From: VXYL01 sp965243175
GTDB lineage: Bacteria > Pseudomonadota > Gammaproteobacteria > Pseudomonadales > Azotimanducaceae
NCBI GenBank assembly: GCA_965243175.1
Contig: OZ251532.1
Coordinates: 4,588,001-4,652,000 of the forward strand
Direction of reading: 5' to 3'
DNA: 64,000 nucleotides
Shown: positions 33,201-41,889 of the stretch, one piece after another
Layout of the letters: each line of letters begins with the position of its first letter
Position numbering within the stretch: the stretch's first letter is position 1
The notes under the pieces: generated by a model
The model's input: only the letters and a program-made list of their open reading frames with translations
What the model was told of the DNA's origin: nothing
Database searches by the model: none
Position numbers and translations under genes: made by a program

Positions 33201-35720
33201 TCAGAACTCGTTCCAAACCTCCGCTCTTCGCATGAACACCGTCTGATCCGCGCGCCATTGCGGGTAGCCGATGCGGCCGCCGTTGGTGAGCCAGCGGATC
33301 TTGTCGTTTAGGCAGGCTCGCAGTTCCGGTCTGTTTGCGGCGATGGTCCAGCCGCCGTATTCCGGGTCTGGGTCGCGGGCTGTTACGACGAATCTGTTGT
33401 TGGAGGCGACTGCGGCGTCGCTGTTGCCGATGGTGCCGCGGGCGATGGCGTCTATGTTGCTGTCTTCCAGCGCTTGCAGCAGTTCGCGTTCGCCGAGTTC
33501 GGCGCCTAGGTAGATCACTTGCGGCTTCGAGTCGTTTGGGGGATGCAGGCGGGTTCTCTCTAGGAGATTCTCGGTTGTGCCGGCCGAGGTGATGCGGTAG
33601 CTCTCGGTGCCGTCGGCGACTAGTGTGGCGGTGGGGGTTTCCACTCTGGTGCCGGCGAGTAGGTTGCCGTCGGCGTCCGTCAGGCCGGTGAGTTCCAAGA
33701 GGCGGGCTTCGCCGGTAGTGCCGGCGAGGACGCCTACGCGCACGTCGCCGGTCAGCGCTGCGTGGGTGGCCAAGCGCTCGGCGTCTTCGCTGCGCACGAG
33801 GAGCGACTGCTCGAAGCCGATGTGGGGCGTGGTGAACTGCACCAGCGTTTCGCCAGCGGCGTTGCGTGTGCGGCTTTCCAGAATCGTGATGCCGCCGCCT
33901 ACCACGTCGTATTCGCTGGCGGAACGCAGCCAGATGTTCGGCCACAGGGTGATTGGGTGGCGGGAGAAGGCGAGGGCGGCGCCGTTTAGGGATTCCAGTG
34001 CGGTCAGCAGGTCCGCCTCGAAGCCGCGGTGGTCGTTGAAGCCGGCGGAATCTGGGTCTTCGTCCGCGCTGTAGCTGACGGGCGCGAAGAAGGCGTAGAA
34101 GCCGAAGCGCAAGCGCTCGCCGGAGGTGCAGGCGCGGCGCGGCGAGACGACCTCCGAGGCATTTGCGCCGCAGCCGCCAACGACCTTGCAGGCGTTGGTG
34201 ACGCGAATGTTGTCCAGCAGCAACTCCGCATCGCCGCCGCGAACGTGCAGCACGAAGGGGCGTTCGACGTTGGCGAGGTCCAGATCGCAGCAGTTCTCTT
34301 CGTCGGCTTCGGCGAGGTCGGCGAGCTTCACCGAGTGCGTCTTCCACGTGCCCAAGGGGACGCGATCCCGGGGCAGATCGACGGCCCTAGCCAGCGGATA
34401 GCCGTCGCCTAGGCCGACCGCGAGCGTCGCGGTTTCCGCCAGCGACTCGGCGTACATGTCGAAGGCGATCTCGCCGACTGGATCGCTGCCGGGGCCCGCC
34501 AACCGATGCCCGGAGAAATCGAAGCCGCTCGTCAGCATCGCGTTCGCGGATCGATTGGGTACGGTCAGCAGCGCTTGGCCGTCGCCGTCAGCAACCGCGA
34601 AGCGCCAAACGGAGTTGTCGGCATCGTTCGGGGAAGCGAATTGCGGGTCGCTCGAAACAGTCGCTCCGCGGCTTTCCGCAGCGAGCGCCACTTCCACAAC
34701 GGCATCGTCCACCGGAACCGCAAGCGTCGCCGGGCCGTCCGCGTACAACTCTAGGCGCTCCACGAAAGGGCGGCCCGTTTGCACATCCTCGAGGGGCCCG
34801 CCGGTGTTGTCCGCAAGTACGCTCACGGATTCGCTGCGCGTGCCGCAAGCGTCGTCGTTCGCCCCGCCGCCCACGCACTGGTAGATGCGCACCGCGTCCA
34901 CTTCCAAAGTCGCCGGCAACGTCGGTTCCCCGTCCACAGGCGCGGCGAGGACGATGGCCAAGTGGAACGGCTGGTTGAAAGGAGCGTCCTCTGCGCCGGA
35001 TCGGTACACGCCGAAACTGTCGTGGTTCCCGTCCGCGTCCGCCGGATAGTAGGCGTACCACTGGTCGGCGGACTGCGTGTGGACATGCTCGCCGTCCAGA
35101 AAGAAACGCAGCTCGCCCGGGCCCCACTCCAAGGCGTACTCGACGAGGCGCGTGTCCGATGGATGCCCCAGATCGTAGGCTGCTGCAGCGCCGAGATGAG
35201 GCGGCGTCGGCAGGCCATACCGCGTCGCGCTTTGCACCGCAGCGCTGCCATCCGCCGCAGCGAATCGCTCAACGAGGGCGATTTCCCCGGACGACGGCCA
35301 AGGCCCGAAGCGCCCTTCGTCCGCCGGCAGCAAGCGAATCGCCGGCCGCAGCGCCACATCCGCCGGCAGCCGCGCCGCCACCTCCAGCCGACCATAGCGA
35401 AAGGCGAACTTGCCCCGGGTGTGAACGCCGCCGGAGAGCATCGCCCCGTCAATGCCGTGCTGCGCTTGAATCCGCAGCGCCCCATCGCGTTCGTCCACGT
35501 TCGTGGCCGCGTAGCGCCGCGGCTGGCTCGAGTCCCCGCAGAGCGCCGGGCAGCCGTCGCCAACCGCAACCGTCCACTTGCCGCTGTCGATGCCCGCGGT
35601 CTCGAAATCGTCCTCGAACACCAGCTGGTATTCCGGCGCCACGGGAACGGAGTCGTTGCTGCCGCTCTCGCAACCCGCGATGGCCGCCGCGATCACCGCC
35701 CCAGCAATTCGCGCTTTCAT
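33201..35720 (-). CDS. Lipoprotein fusing a GH16-like domain to a solute-binding-protein domain
   Basis: The product has 839 residues from the ATG at 35718-35720. The lipobox A-I-A-G-C places the lipidated Cys at position 17. A family-16 glycoside hydrolase-like domain follows (F-E-D-D-F, W-T-V, and S-S-G-E-I-A-L-V-E). Both Glu of the E-x-D-x-x-E motif are present, but the middle Asp is Ala. A central beta-rich region leads to a C-terminal family 3 solute-binding-protein domain (R-F-G-F-Y-A-F-F-A-P, G-F-E-A-D-L-L and V-G-V-L-A-G-T-T-G). It may bind or sense polysaccharide at the cell surface and a small ligand. Catalytic activity is uncertain. Confidence 0.75.
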   Translation of the reverse strand: MKARIAGAVIAAAIAGCESGSNDSVPVAPEYQLVFEDDFETAGIDSGKWTVAVGDGCPALCGDSSQPRRYAATNVDERDGALRIQAQHGIDGAMLSGGVHTRGKFAFRYGRLEVAARLPADVALRPAIRLLPADEGRFGPWPSSGEIALVERFAAADGSAAVQSATRYGLPTPPHLGAAAAYDLGHPSDTRLVEYALEWGPGELRFFLDGEHVHTQSADQWYAYYPADADGNHDSFGVYRSGAEDAPFNQPFHLAIVLAAPVDGEPTLPATLEVDAVRIYQCVGGGANDDACGTRSESVSVLADNTGGPLEDVQTGRPFVERLELYADGPATLAVPVDDAVVEVALAAESRGATVSSDPQFASPNDADNSVWRFAVADGDGQALLTVPNRSANAMLTSGFDFSGHRLAGPGSDPVGEIAFDMYAESLAETATLAVGLGDGYPLARAVDLPRDRVPLGTWKTHSVKLADLAEADEENCCDLDLANVERPFVLHVRGGDAELLLDNIRVTNACKVVGGCGANASEVVSPRRACTSGERLRFGFYAFFAPVSYSADEDPDSAGFNDHRGFEADLLTALESLNGAALAFSRHPITLWPNIWLRSASEYDVVGGGITILESRTRNAAGETLVQFTTPHIGFEQSLLVRSEDAERLATHAALTGDVRVGVLAGTTGEARLLELTGLTDADGNLLAGTRVETPTATLVADGTESYRITSAGTTENLLERTRLHPPNDSKPQVIYLGAELGERELLQALEDSNIDAIARGTIGNSDAAVASNNRFVVTARDPDPEYGGWTIAANRPELRACLNDKIRWLTNGGRIGYPQWRADQTVFMRRAEVWNEF

Positions 35721-35827
35721 CCCTTCTACGATAGGTGCGCGGGCGAGTAGACTCAAGCGAGCGGAGACGCCAGCGCACTCGAAGAGCGAGCGGCGTTCGG
35801 AGGCGTTGCCTTGCCGGAGAGCGAGCA

Positions 35828-36379
35828 GTGAATGCATCGGCCTTGCGCTTGTCCAGCGTCGTCCTGAGCGCGGCGATTGGCGCCCAGGCGGCGGAGCAAA
35901 CCCAGGAACAGCCGCCGGAAACCGCCGCCCAAGCCGAAGCCCCGGCTGAACCGGCCACGGAGGCGCGGCTCGACGTGGAAGCCATCCTGAGCGCCCCTCT
36001 GGACGACCAGGACTACCAGCAGCGCAGAAACTGCCTGCGGATGCGCGCCATCGACGATGTTGAAGTGCTCGACGACGAACTGGTCGTCTTCCACGGCCGC
36101 CAGAACAAGCTGTGGCTGAACCAGCTTTCCACCCGCTGCCTGGGGCTGCGCGAGGACATGCTCGTGGAACTGCGCGGCTACGGCGGCAGCATCTGCCGGC
36201 TGGACAGATTCGTCGGCCGCCCCCGATTCAGCCCAATGGGCGCCATCAACGCCCAGTGTCGCCTCGGCTCCTTCGAGACCATCGACCCGGTGCAAGTGGA
36301 GGCGTTGCGCGAAGCCGTCCAAGCCCGCCGCCGTGCCGACGACATGGCGAAGAAGACCAGGCGCAGCAGGAAGGAATAA
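35828..36379 (+). CDS. DUF6491-family secreted protein
   Basis: The product has 183 residues with a GTG start behind GGAGAG. A short signal peptide (A-L-R-L-S-S-V-V-L-S-A-A-I-G-A-Q-A) is followed by a Pro/Ala/Glu-rich linker. The C-terminal domain has the spaced cysteines of DUF6491: R-R-N-C-L-R, L-S-T-R-C-L-G-L, G-S-I-C-R-L and A-Q-C-R-L-G-S-F. It is expected in the periplasm with disulfides. The role is unknown. It is divergent from the lipoprotein gene. Confidence 0.75.
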   Translation: MNASALRLSSVVLSAAIGAQAAEQTQEQPPETAAQAEAPAEPATEARLDVEAILSAPLDDQDYQQRRNCLRMRAIDDVEVLDDELVVFHGRQNKLWLNQLSTRCLGLREDMLVELRGYGGSICRLDRFVGRPRFSPMGAINAQCRLGSFETIDPVQVEALREAVQARRRADDMAKKTRRSRKE

Positions 36380-36421
36380 GCCCAGCAGCACTCCGCCGGC
36401 TGCGCGGAAGCGCCGAAGCGG

Positions 36422-37327
36422 CTAGGCCGATGCCGTCGAGCAAGCGGCTTGGACGCGGTCCGCCAGCGCATCGAGCAGAAACGGATGGCGTGGTCGCGTC
36501 ACCAGCGCCACCGGAACGCGCCGCGCCATCGCGGCGACCGCGCAGAACCGCGTCCGGCCTTTGCCGATCGCGGCCATCGCGTACCTGCGATGGGTGTTGC
36601 TCCATAGCAGCGAGAGCGCATCCCGCTCGGACACCGGCTCGATGCCGATGGCGTTCGACGCGCTGGCCGTCAGCACGAGGGCGGTGCGTACCGGCATCGG
36701 CTCGGCGCAACTCCGTTCGGCGGCGACCAGGTACTTCTCCACGCCGCGCCGCATTTTCGACTCGCCACGGCCCCGCCAGCGCATCTGTTCCAAGGTGTCT
36801 GCCCACAGGCGCAAGTTGGCGGACGCTGGCAGCGCCGTCATGCGCTCGTCGGCGATGGCGATTCCGGTCACGTCGTCGGCAATCAGAGGGAAGCCGCGTT
36901 CGACGAGCGCCGCGGCTAGCGAGGATTTGCCGATTCCGCTCCTGCCGAGCAGCAGCACCGCGCCTTGGTCGGTCGCCACGCTGGCGCCGTGCAGCGTGAG
37001 CAGCCCGCGCTGTTGCAGCAGGACGGTGAACGGCGTGTTGGCGAGGAACGCGGCGACGTCGGCATCGTCGCCGCCAAGCGGCGCCACGGTGACATCCCGA
37101 CCGCCCTCGACCAGATACCGCGCGACACCCTCGATCTCCATGAGGAAGGTGCCGGGTCGGGCTTGCCACATGGCCGAGCGGACGATGTCGCAGCCAGATA
37201 GCTCGACGGGAACGGTGCCGAGACGCACCGTGACGTCCACATCCTGCACCGGCGCAGGCAGGGAATCGAACGGCAGAGGCAATGCGGAGCACACGCGCAG
37301 ACCGTGGGCGCGATAGAAGGCCGGCAT
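36422..37327 (-). CDS. HPr kinase/phosphorylase-like (HprK-related) kinase
   Basis: The product has 301 residues. It has L-T-L-H-G-A-S-V-A and the P-loop L-L-G-R-S-G-I-G-K-S-S-L, then P-L-I-A-D-D-V-T-G-I, the usual core of HprK-type P-loop kinases. Stand-alone members of this type occur in peptide-modification clusters, for example lasso peptides, where they phosphorylate the peptide. The gene is oriented like the two ABC exporters upstream, and 398 bp with a G tract lie between. No precursor, PqqD-like or cyclase gene is visible, so the substrate is unknown. Confidence 0.82.
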   Translation of the reverse strand: MPAFYRAHGLRVCSALPLPFDSLPAPVQDVDVTVRLGTVPVELSGCDIVRSAMWQARPGTFLMEIEGVARYLVEGGRDVTVAPLGGDDADVAAFLANTPFTVLLQQRGLLTLHGASVATDQGAVLLLGRSGIGKSSLAAALVERGFPLIADDVTGIAIADERMTALPASANLRLWADTLEQMRWRGRGESKMRRGVEKYLVAAERSCAEPMPVRTALVLTASASNAIGIEPVSERDALSLLWSNTHRRYAMAAIGKGRTRFCAVAAMARRVPVALVTRPRHPFLLDALADRVQAACSTASA

Positions 37328-37725
37328 CAGGCCGTCTTCCGGTTGTCAGTCGGTGGCTACTTCACGACGTTTTGCTAAGATGGTGAGCTGTAAACAGCGC
37401 CCTCGGGTTGCGCCGGAAAGGGGATCGGCCCGCTTCCGACTCGCGAAAGGGTCTTATCTTCGAGAACGATGAAGGTCGGCCTCGACCACGGCTTCTTCGT
37501 CGCGGCAACGGCGGCTTCGTGCGGTTCTACGCTGCTGTCCCTATCCGCGTCGTCTTCGGGGGGGGGGGGGGGGAATTCATCATGGGAGTAAGCCTCCTGC
37601 CTTTAAGGTGTCTTCTTGGACAGATCGGCGGTGAAGAACCTCGCCTAAGTTCCAGAAGACCGTGTGGGCTCCGTGAGAGCGATACTTGGAGAGTGACCCT
37701 GCCAATGGCGCTTGTCAAGGGGTGC
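37328..37725. other. Intergenic region with 16-base G tract
   Basis: This 398-bp gap lies between the HPr-kinase-like gene and the ABC exporters. It holds an uninterrupted run of 16 G at 37558-37573, followed directly by AATTCATCATGGGAG. A short frame from 37469 (M-K-V-G-L-D-H-G-F-F-V-A-A-T-A-A-S) runs through the tract but has no supporting features. I see no convincing promoter or terminator. Confidence 0.6.
37558..37573 (+). repeat. Poly-G tract (16 G) followed by AATTCAT
   Basis: Sixteen consecutive G with the last G reading into GAATTCAT. The same arrangement, a long G run and then AATTCAT, occurs at 55184-55212. On the minus strand both read ATGAATTC followed by poly-C. Such tracts can vary by slippage; an assembly or sequencing artefact is also possible. 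Confidence 0.9.
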
Positions 37726-39597
37726 TCAGCGATACGCCGCCGCCTGGATCCCGTACAGCTCCGCGTACTGGCCGCCAGCCGCCATCAGCTCCTCGTGGCT
37801 GCCGGATTCCACCACGCGGGCGCCGTCCATCACCACGATCAGGTCGGCCATGCGCACGGTGCTGAAGCGGTGCGAGACCAGCAGCGTCACGCGGCCGTTC
37901 GCGGGTTCGTCGCTGCCGCGTCGGGCGGCGCTGGCGTAGCGTTCGAAGAGGGCGTGTTCGGTTTCCGCGTCCAAGGCGGCGGTGGGTTCGTCGAGCACCA
38001 GCAGCAGCGGTTCGTCGCGCATGAAGCCGCGCGCGAGCGAGAGCTTCTGCCATTGGCCGAAGCTCACTTCCACGCCTTGCGGCCAGGTGGGGCCGAGTTG
38101 CGTCTCCAAGCCGTTCGTCAGCGCTTCCACCACGTCTTCGGCGCCGGCTCGCTCGACCGCGGCGGCGACGGCGGGCTTTTCGTCCATGCGCGGCGGATCG
38201 CCCAGGCCGACCGTGCGGCGGGCCGGAAACTCGAAGCGGAAGAAGTCCTGAAACGCGCCGGCGAGCCGTTCGCGCCAATCCACCGCGGCAATGCGCGAGA
38301 GGTTCTCGCCGTCGACGAGGATGCGCCCGGCGGTGGGTTCGTACATCTTGGCCAAGAGCTTCACCAGCGTCGTCTTGCCGGCGCCGTTTTCGCCCACCAG
38401 CGCCACCACCGCGCCCGCTGGCAGTTCCAGATCGACGTCCTTGAGCACGAGCGCCTCGGTGCCCGGATAGGCGAAGGAAACGCCGTGCAGCGAGATGCCC
38501 TCGGCGATGGCGTTCGGCGCTGGCCGGTCGGCCTGCTCGGCCTTGGCCGCGGCGTAGTCTTCCAGCCACGCCATGCGCTTGGAACCGTCCATCCAGATGC
38601 CGCGCAGGAAGCCGATTTCGCCTACCGTGGCGCTGATGTAGGCGGAAAGGCGCCCGCCAGCCGCGAGCACCAGCAGCACTTCGCCGGGCGAAGCGGAAAG
38701 TCCGTAGGCGACGAAGACCACCGCGCCCACGTAGCCAGCGGCGAAGACCGCCCAGCCGAGGGTGTGCCATGCCGCGCTGCCCCACCTTGCCTTCGCCACG
38801 CCCGCGTACCAGCGGTTCCACGCCTCGCGCCGTTCGCGCACCAGCCGTTCGCCGATGCCGGTGACGCGCACTTCCTTGCCGGGCGGGGCGGTGGTGGCGG
38901 TGTCGAACAAGTGCCTTGCCAAGCGTTCGGACTGCGCGCCGGCCTGCTCCGCCGCCCTTTCCACGGCTGGCCGCCAGGAGGAAGAAACCACCGTCGGCAG
39001 CGCGAACAGCACGAGCACGGCCAGCGCCGGATGAACGGACATCAGCCATGCGACGGCCACGCCGAGGCGCAGAATCCAGCCGCAGGTGCTGAACAGCGCC
39101 ATGTACATGTGGTCGAGCACGAAGACCTGGTTGCGCAGGATGGCCAGGCGGTCGAGATAGTCGGGGCGTTCGTGGTGCTCCACCGTGGCCACGCTCGCCT
39201 GCAACGCCGCGACGTGCGACTCCAAGGCGATGGCCACGCGGTCGCGGAAGCGCCTTTGGGTGCGGTCGCTGACGATGCTCAGCACCCAGGTGGACGTGGC
39301 GGCGAACGCAAGGCCGAAGGCGGCGATGTAGACGTCGGACGCCTCGCCGCCGAGCAGGCCGTTGGCCAGCTTCATCAGCAGCCAGGGCAGCAGCGCATCC
39401 GGCAGCGCCGCCAGCACGGAGAGCGCGAAAGCGATGACGATCAGCGCCGGTTCGGCGCTGTAGCCGCGCTTCACCGCCCGCCACATCGAAGGCAGGGCTG
39501 CCGGCAGTTCGTCGAGGCGCGGGCTGGACGTTTTCGCCGCGGGCGCTTCCGAAGCGTTGGCTTCGACGCCCGCTGCCGCTTCGTTAGCCGAGGGCAT
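37726..39597 (-). CDS. ABC exporter, fused permease and ATPase (second of pair)
   Basis: The product has 623 residues. The N-terminal part has about six membrane helices; the C-terminal ATPase has Walker A G-E-N-G-A-G-K-T-T, the signature V-S-F-G-Q-W-Q-K-L (Q-rich variant of LSGGQ) and Walker B L-L-L-V-L-D-E-P-T. It probably forms a heterodimeric exporter with the protein from 39584; the start overlaps that gene by 14 bases. Export of a peptide or lipid-like molecule is usual for this group. The nearby HPr-kinase-like gene may be part of the same unit. Confidence 0.92.
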   Translation of the reverse strand: MPSANEAAAGVEANASEAPAAKTSSPRLDELPAALPSMWRAVKRGYSAEPALIVIAFALSVLAALPDALLPWLLMKLANGLLGGEASDVYIAAFGLAFAATSTWVLSIVSDRTQRRFRDRVAIALESHVAALQASVATVEHHERPDYLDRLAILRNQVFVLDHMYMALFSTCGWILRLGVAVAWLMSVHPALAVLVLFALPTVVSSSWRPAVERAAEQAGAQSERLARHLFDTATTAPPGKEVRVTGIGERLVRERREAWNRWYAGVAKARWGSAAWHTLGWAVFAAGYVGAVVFVAYGLSASPGEVLLVLAAGGRLSAYISATVGEIGFLRGIWMDGSKRMAWLEDYAAAKAEQADRPAPNAIAEGISLHGVSFAYPGTEALVLKDVDLELPAGAVVALVGENGAGKTTLVKLLAKMYEPTAGRILVDGENLSRIAAVDWRERLAGAFQDFFRFEFPARRTVGLGDPPRMDEKPAVAAAVERAGAEDVVEALTNGLETQLGPTWPQGVEVSFGQWQKLSLARGFMRDEPLLLVLDEPTAALDAETEHALFERYASAARRGSDEPANGRVTLLVSHRFSTVRMADLIVVMDGARVVESGSHEELMAAGGQYAELYGIQAAAYR

Positions 39598-41380
39598 CGC
39601 GGGATTCCTCCGCGTCTTCGTCGAAGCGCTGGGCTTGCAGTTCGAACATCGTCTGGTAGCGTCCGCCGAGCGCCATCAGTTCGTCGTGGCTGCCGAGTTC
39701 GGCGACGCGGCCATTCTCCAGCACGCAGATGCGGTCGGCGTGGCGCACGGTGGAGAAGCGGTGCGAAATGAGGATGGTGGTGGCGTCTCGCGTGGCTTGC
39801 AGAATGCGGTCGAAGATTTCCGCTTCGCCGCGCACGTCGAGCTGCGCGGTGGGTTCGTCGAGCAGCACCACGCCGGCGCCTTGGCGCACCGCGGCCAACG
39901 CCCGCGCAAGCGCGACCCGCTGCCACTGGCCGCCGGAGAGGTCCGTGCCGCCGTCGTAGCCCCGCGACAGCACGGTTTCCAAAGCCGCGAGATCGGAGGC
40001 GCCAGCTTCCGCGAGCGCCGCTTGAATCACGTCGTCGGACGCCCCGCTCGGCGCCACGTTATCGCGCAGCGGCAACTCGAAGCGCACGAAATCCTGGAAC
40101 ACGGCGGTCACTCGCTGCCGCCAGGAGCGCATGTCCAGCTGCCGCAGATCCACGCCATCCACTTCAATGCTGCCGCCAAGCGGCTCGTAGAGACGGCAGA
40201 GGAGTTTCGCCAAGGTCGTCTTGCCAGCGCCGTTCTGCCCGACGATGGCTAGCGACGATCCGGCCGGCAGCGTCAAGTCGAAGCCGTCGAGCACGATCTC
40301 GTCCGGCGTCGTGGGATAGGCGAACTTGACGCCGCGAAAGCGAATCTCCCGCGCCGGCATCGCCGCTGCTGGCTTCTCGCCATCCGGCAACGCGCCCTTC
40401 TGCGCCATCGCCGAGCGCAGCCGCAACACCGCTGCGGCTGGCGACGCGGCGCCGTCGAGCGCCCAGGAGAGGCCGCCGAACGCGATCATGCTGCCGGCGA
40501 AAGCGGCGCTGGCGAAGGTGACCATGCGGTCGAGCGGCAACGCGCCAGCGCTTGCGTCCACCGCCATCGCGGCGAAGACGGCGGCATTGGCGATGGCGAC
40601 GAGCACCAGGCTCGCGGCCACCGGGCGTTCGCGCAGCTTGGTCGCCTGCCAGCGCAGATCGTGCAGGCGTCGACGATGCTGGCGGAAGCGATCCACCGTC
40701 CAGTCGGAAATGCCGAACAGCCGCAGTTCCTTGGCCGAGGGCGCATCGACCGCCAGCCGGTAGGCGTAGTCGGCATGGCGCTGCGCTTCCCGCACCACGT
40801 CCGTGTTGCGATCCTTCCACACGCCGCTCTCGCGCAGCAGCCAATGCGTGGCCAGCCACGCCCCGCCAAGCAGCAGCGGCGCCCACCACGAATAGGCCGC
40901 CAGCACCGCCACGGAAGCAAGACCGGCCAGCAGTTCCACCAAGCCAGCGGCGATGAAGTCCATGGAAATCGAGAGCGGCGGCCCGCTGATGCCGAGGTCG
41001 AAATCCCGCGCCATCGTGATGTCGTTGGCGAGCTCCGGGTCTTCCAGATGCGCCATGCCCGGCGGGTCGACGCAGGACACCGTGAGCCGGTCGTACAGCC
41101 ACGCCGCGGTCTGAAAGCCAAGATTCGCGCTCACGGCTTGATGCAGCGGCCCGAGCAGCTGCTGCAACGCGAACACCACCCCCATCATGGCAAGCGGCCA
41201 GGCAAGCCCCTCCCCCGCCTGCACCGCCCCGACCAGCGCCCCCATGACGATGGCGAACAGCGCCGGCAGCAACCCCCGCAGCACCAGCGCCACCCACCAC
41301 AACACGGCCAGCACCGGATTCGCCTTCGCCAACACCCCGACGAACCGCCACTCCTGCCGGTTTCGCAGTCTTTCCAGCAT
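39584..41380 (-). CDS. ABC exporter, fused permease and ATPase (first of pair)
   Basis: The product has 598 residues from the ATG at 41380; a GTG at 41419 would add 13. Six membrane helices precede an ATPase with V-G-Q-N-G-A-G-K-T-T, the signature D-L-S-G-G-Q-W-Q-R-V and G-V-V-L-L-D-E-P-T-A. A perfect signature motif here and a degenerate one in the partner suggest an asymmetric heterodimer. The start is uncertain because neither candidate has a strong ribosome-binding site. It is the first gene of the exporter operon. Confidence 0.92.
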   Translation of the reverse strand: MLERLRNRQEWRFVGVLAKANPVLAVLWWVALVLRGLLPALFAIVMGALVGAVQAGEGLAWPLAMMGVVFALQQLLGPLHQAVSANLGFQTAAWLYDRLTVSCVDPPGMAHLEDPELANDITMARDFDLGISGPPLSISMDFIAAGLVELLAGLASVAVLAAYSWWAPLLLGGAWLATHWLLRESGVWKDRNTDVVREAQRHADYAYRLAVDAPSAKELRLFGISDWTVDRFRQHRRRLHDLRWQATKLRERPVAASLVLVAIANAAVFAAMAVDASAGALPLDRMVTFASAAFAGSMIAFGGLSWALDGAASPAAAVLRLRSAMAQKGALPDGEKPAAAMPAREIRFRGVKFAYPTTPDEIVLDGFDLTLPAGSSLAIVGQNGAGKTTLAKLLCRLYEPLGGSIEVDGVDLRQLDMRSWRQRVTAVFQDFVRFELPLRDNVAPSGASDDVIQAALAEAGASDLAALETVLSRGYDGGTDLSGGQWQRVALARALAAVRQGAGVVLLDEPTAQLDVRGEAEIFDRILQATRDATTILISHRFSTVRHADRICVLENGRVAELGSHDELMALGGRYQTMFELQAQRFDEDAEESRDALG

Positions 41381-41613
41381 GGCGCAACCGTCTCGCAGCG
41401 GCGCGGGGAAAGTCAACACCGGCGTTGCCCCGGGGCGGCGGTTCCCGTCCGCCCTCGATCTCGACAGGAAGACGCACTTCAGCTCATTTGACCTCAGCGA
41501 CCTGTTATCGTCCTCGCGCTGTTACGCTGTACCCGTCTGATCGTCGGCGACTATTGCGTAGATTAGTCGGAAGATCGAACCGCAACCACGGACACGCTGC
41601 CGAACATTAGCTA

Positions 41614-41652
41614 GGGCGTGTTGACATAGCGCATGAACTGGCGCGGGGTAAA
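41614..41652. mobile_element. Possible left remnant of an older IS5-like element
   Basis: GGGCGTGTTGACA at 41614-41626 resembles a terminal inverted repeat of IS5-group elements, preceded by TTAGCTA. On the other side of the inserted IS1380 element, 43298-43348 has a strong AAGGAGG and a frame starting M-E-I-T-E-S-R, like the first residues of IS5-family transposases, that ends after 12 codons. I infer a decayed element that was the landing site. The match is short. Confidence 0.3.
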
Positions 41653-41669
41653 CCCTATTGTTGCAGGTT
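41653..41669 (+). repeat. IS1380 left inverted repeat
   Basis: 17 bases, CCCTATTGTTGCAGGTT, perfect complement of the right end at 43271-43287. Confidence 0.92.
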
Positions 41670-41889
41670 GAAGGGTCTGGAAGGTCCACGATGTCCAGCG
41701 ATTGGCAAGGTTTGCGCGTCTCTGGCGAGGCGGCCGGTTGGGCTCACCGTGGGTGAGGTTGACCGGGGGCCGTTCGGAGTCTTGCGGGCGGTTTCGAAAC
41801 CGGCCACCCAATCGTTTTCGGAAGTGAAGAGGCGGCCTCCTTTGTTACGATGTTGATCGTCGAAAAACAGCATCGGGGAGGCCGCCGGG

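Noticed and set aside
37440..37620. Target region of a diversity-generating retroelement near the first G tract
   Set aside because: No reverse transcriptase, template repeat or C-type-lectin-like target protein could be found in the window.
36422..41380. Lasso-peptide biosynthesis cluster
   Set aside because: There is an HPr-kinase-like gene and ABC exporters, but no asparagine-synthase-like cyclase, PqqD-like protein, transglutaminase-like protease or precursor.
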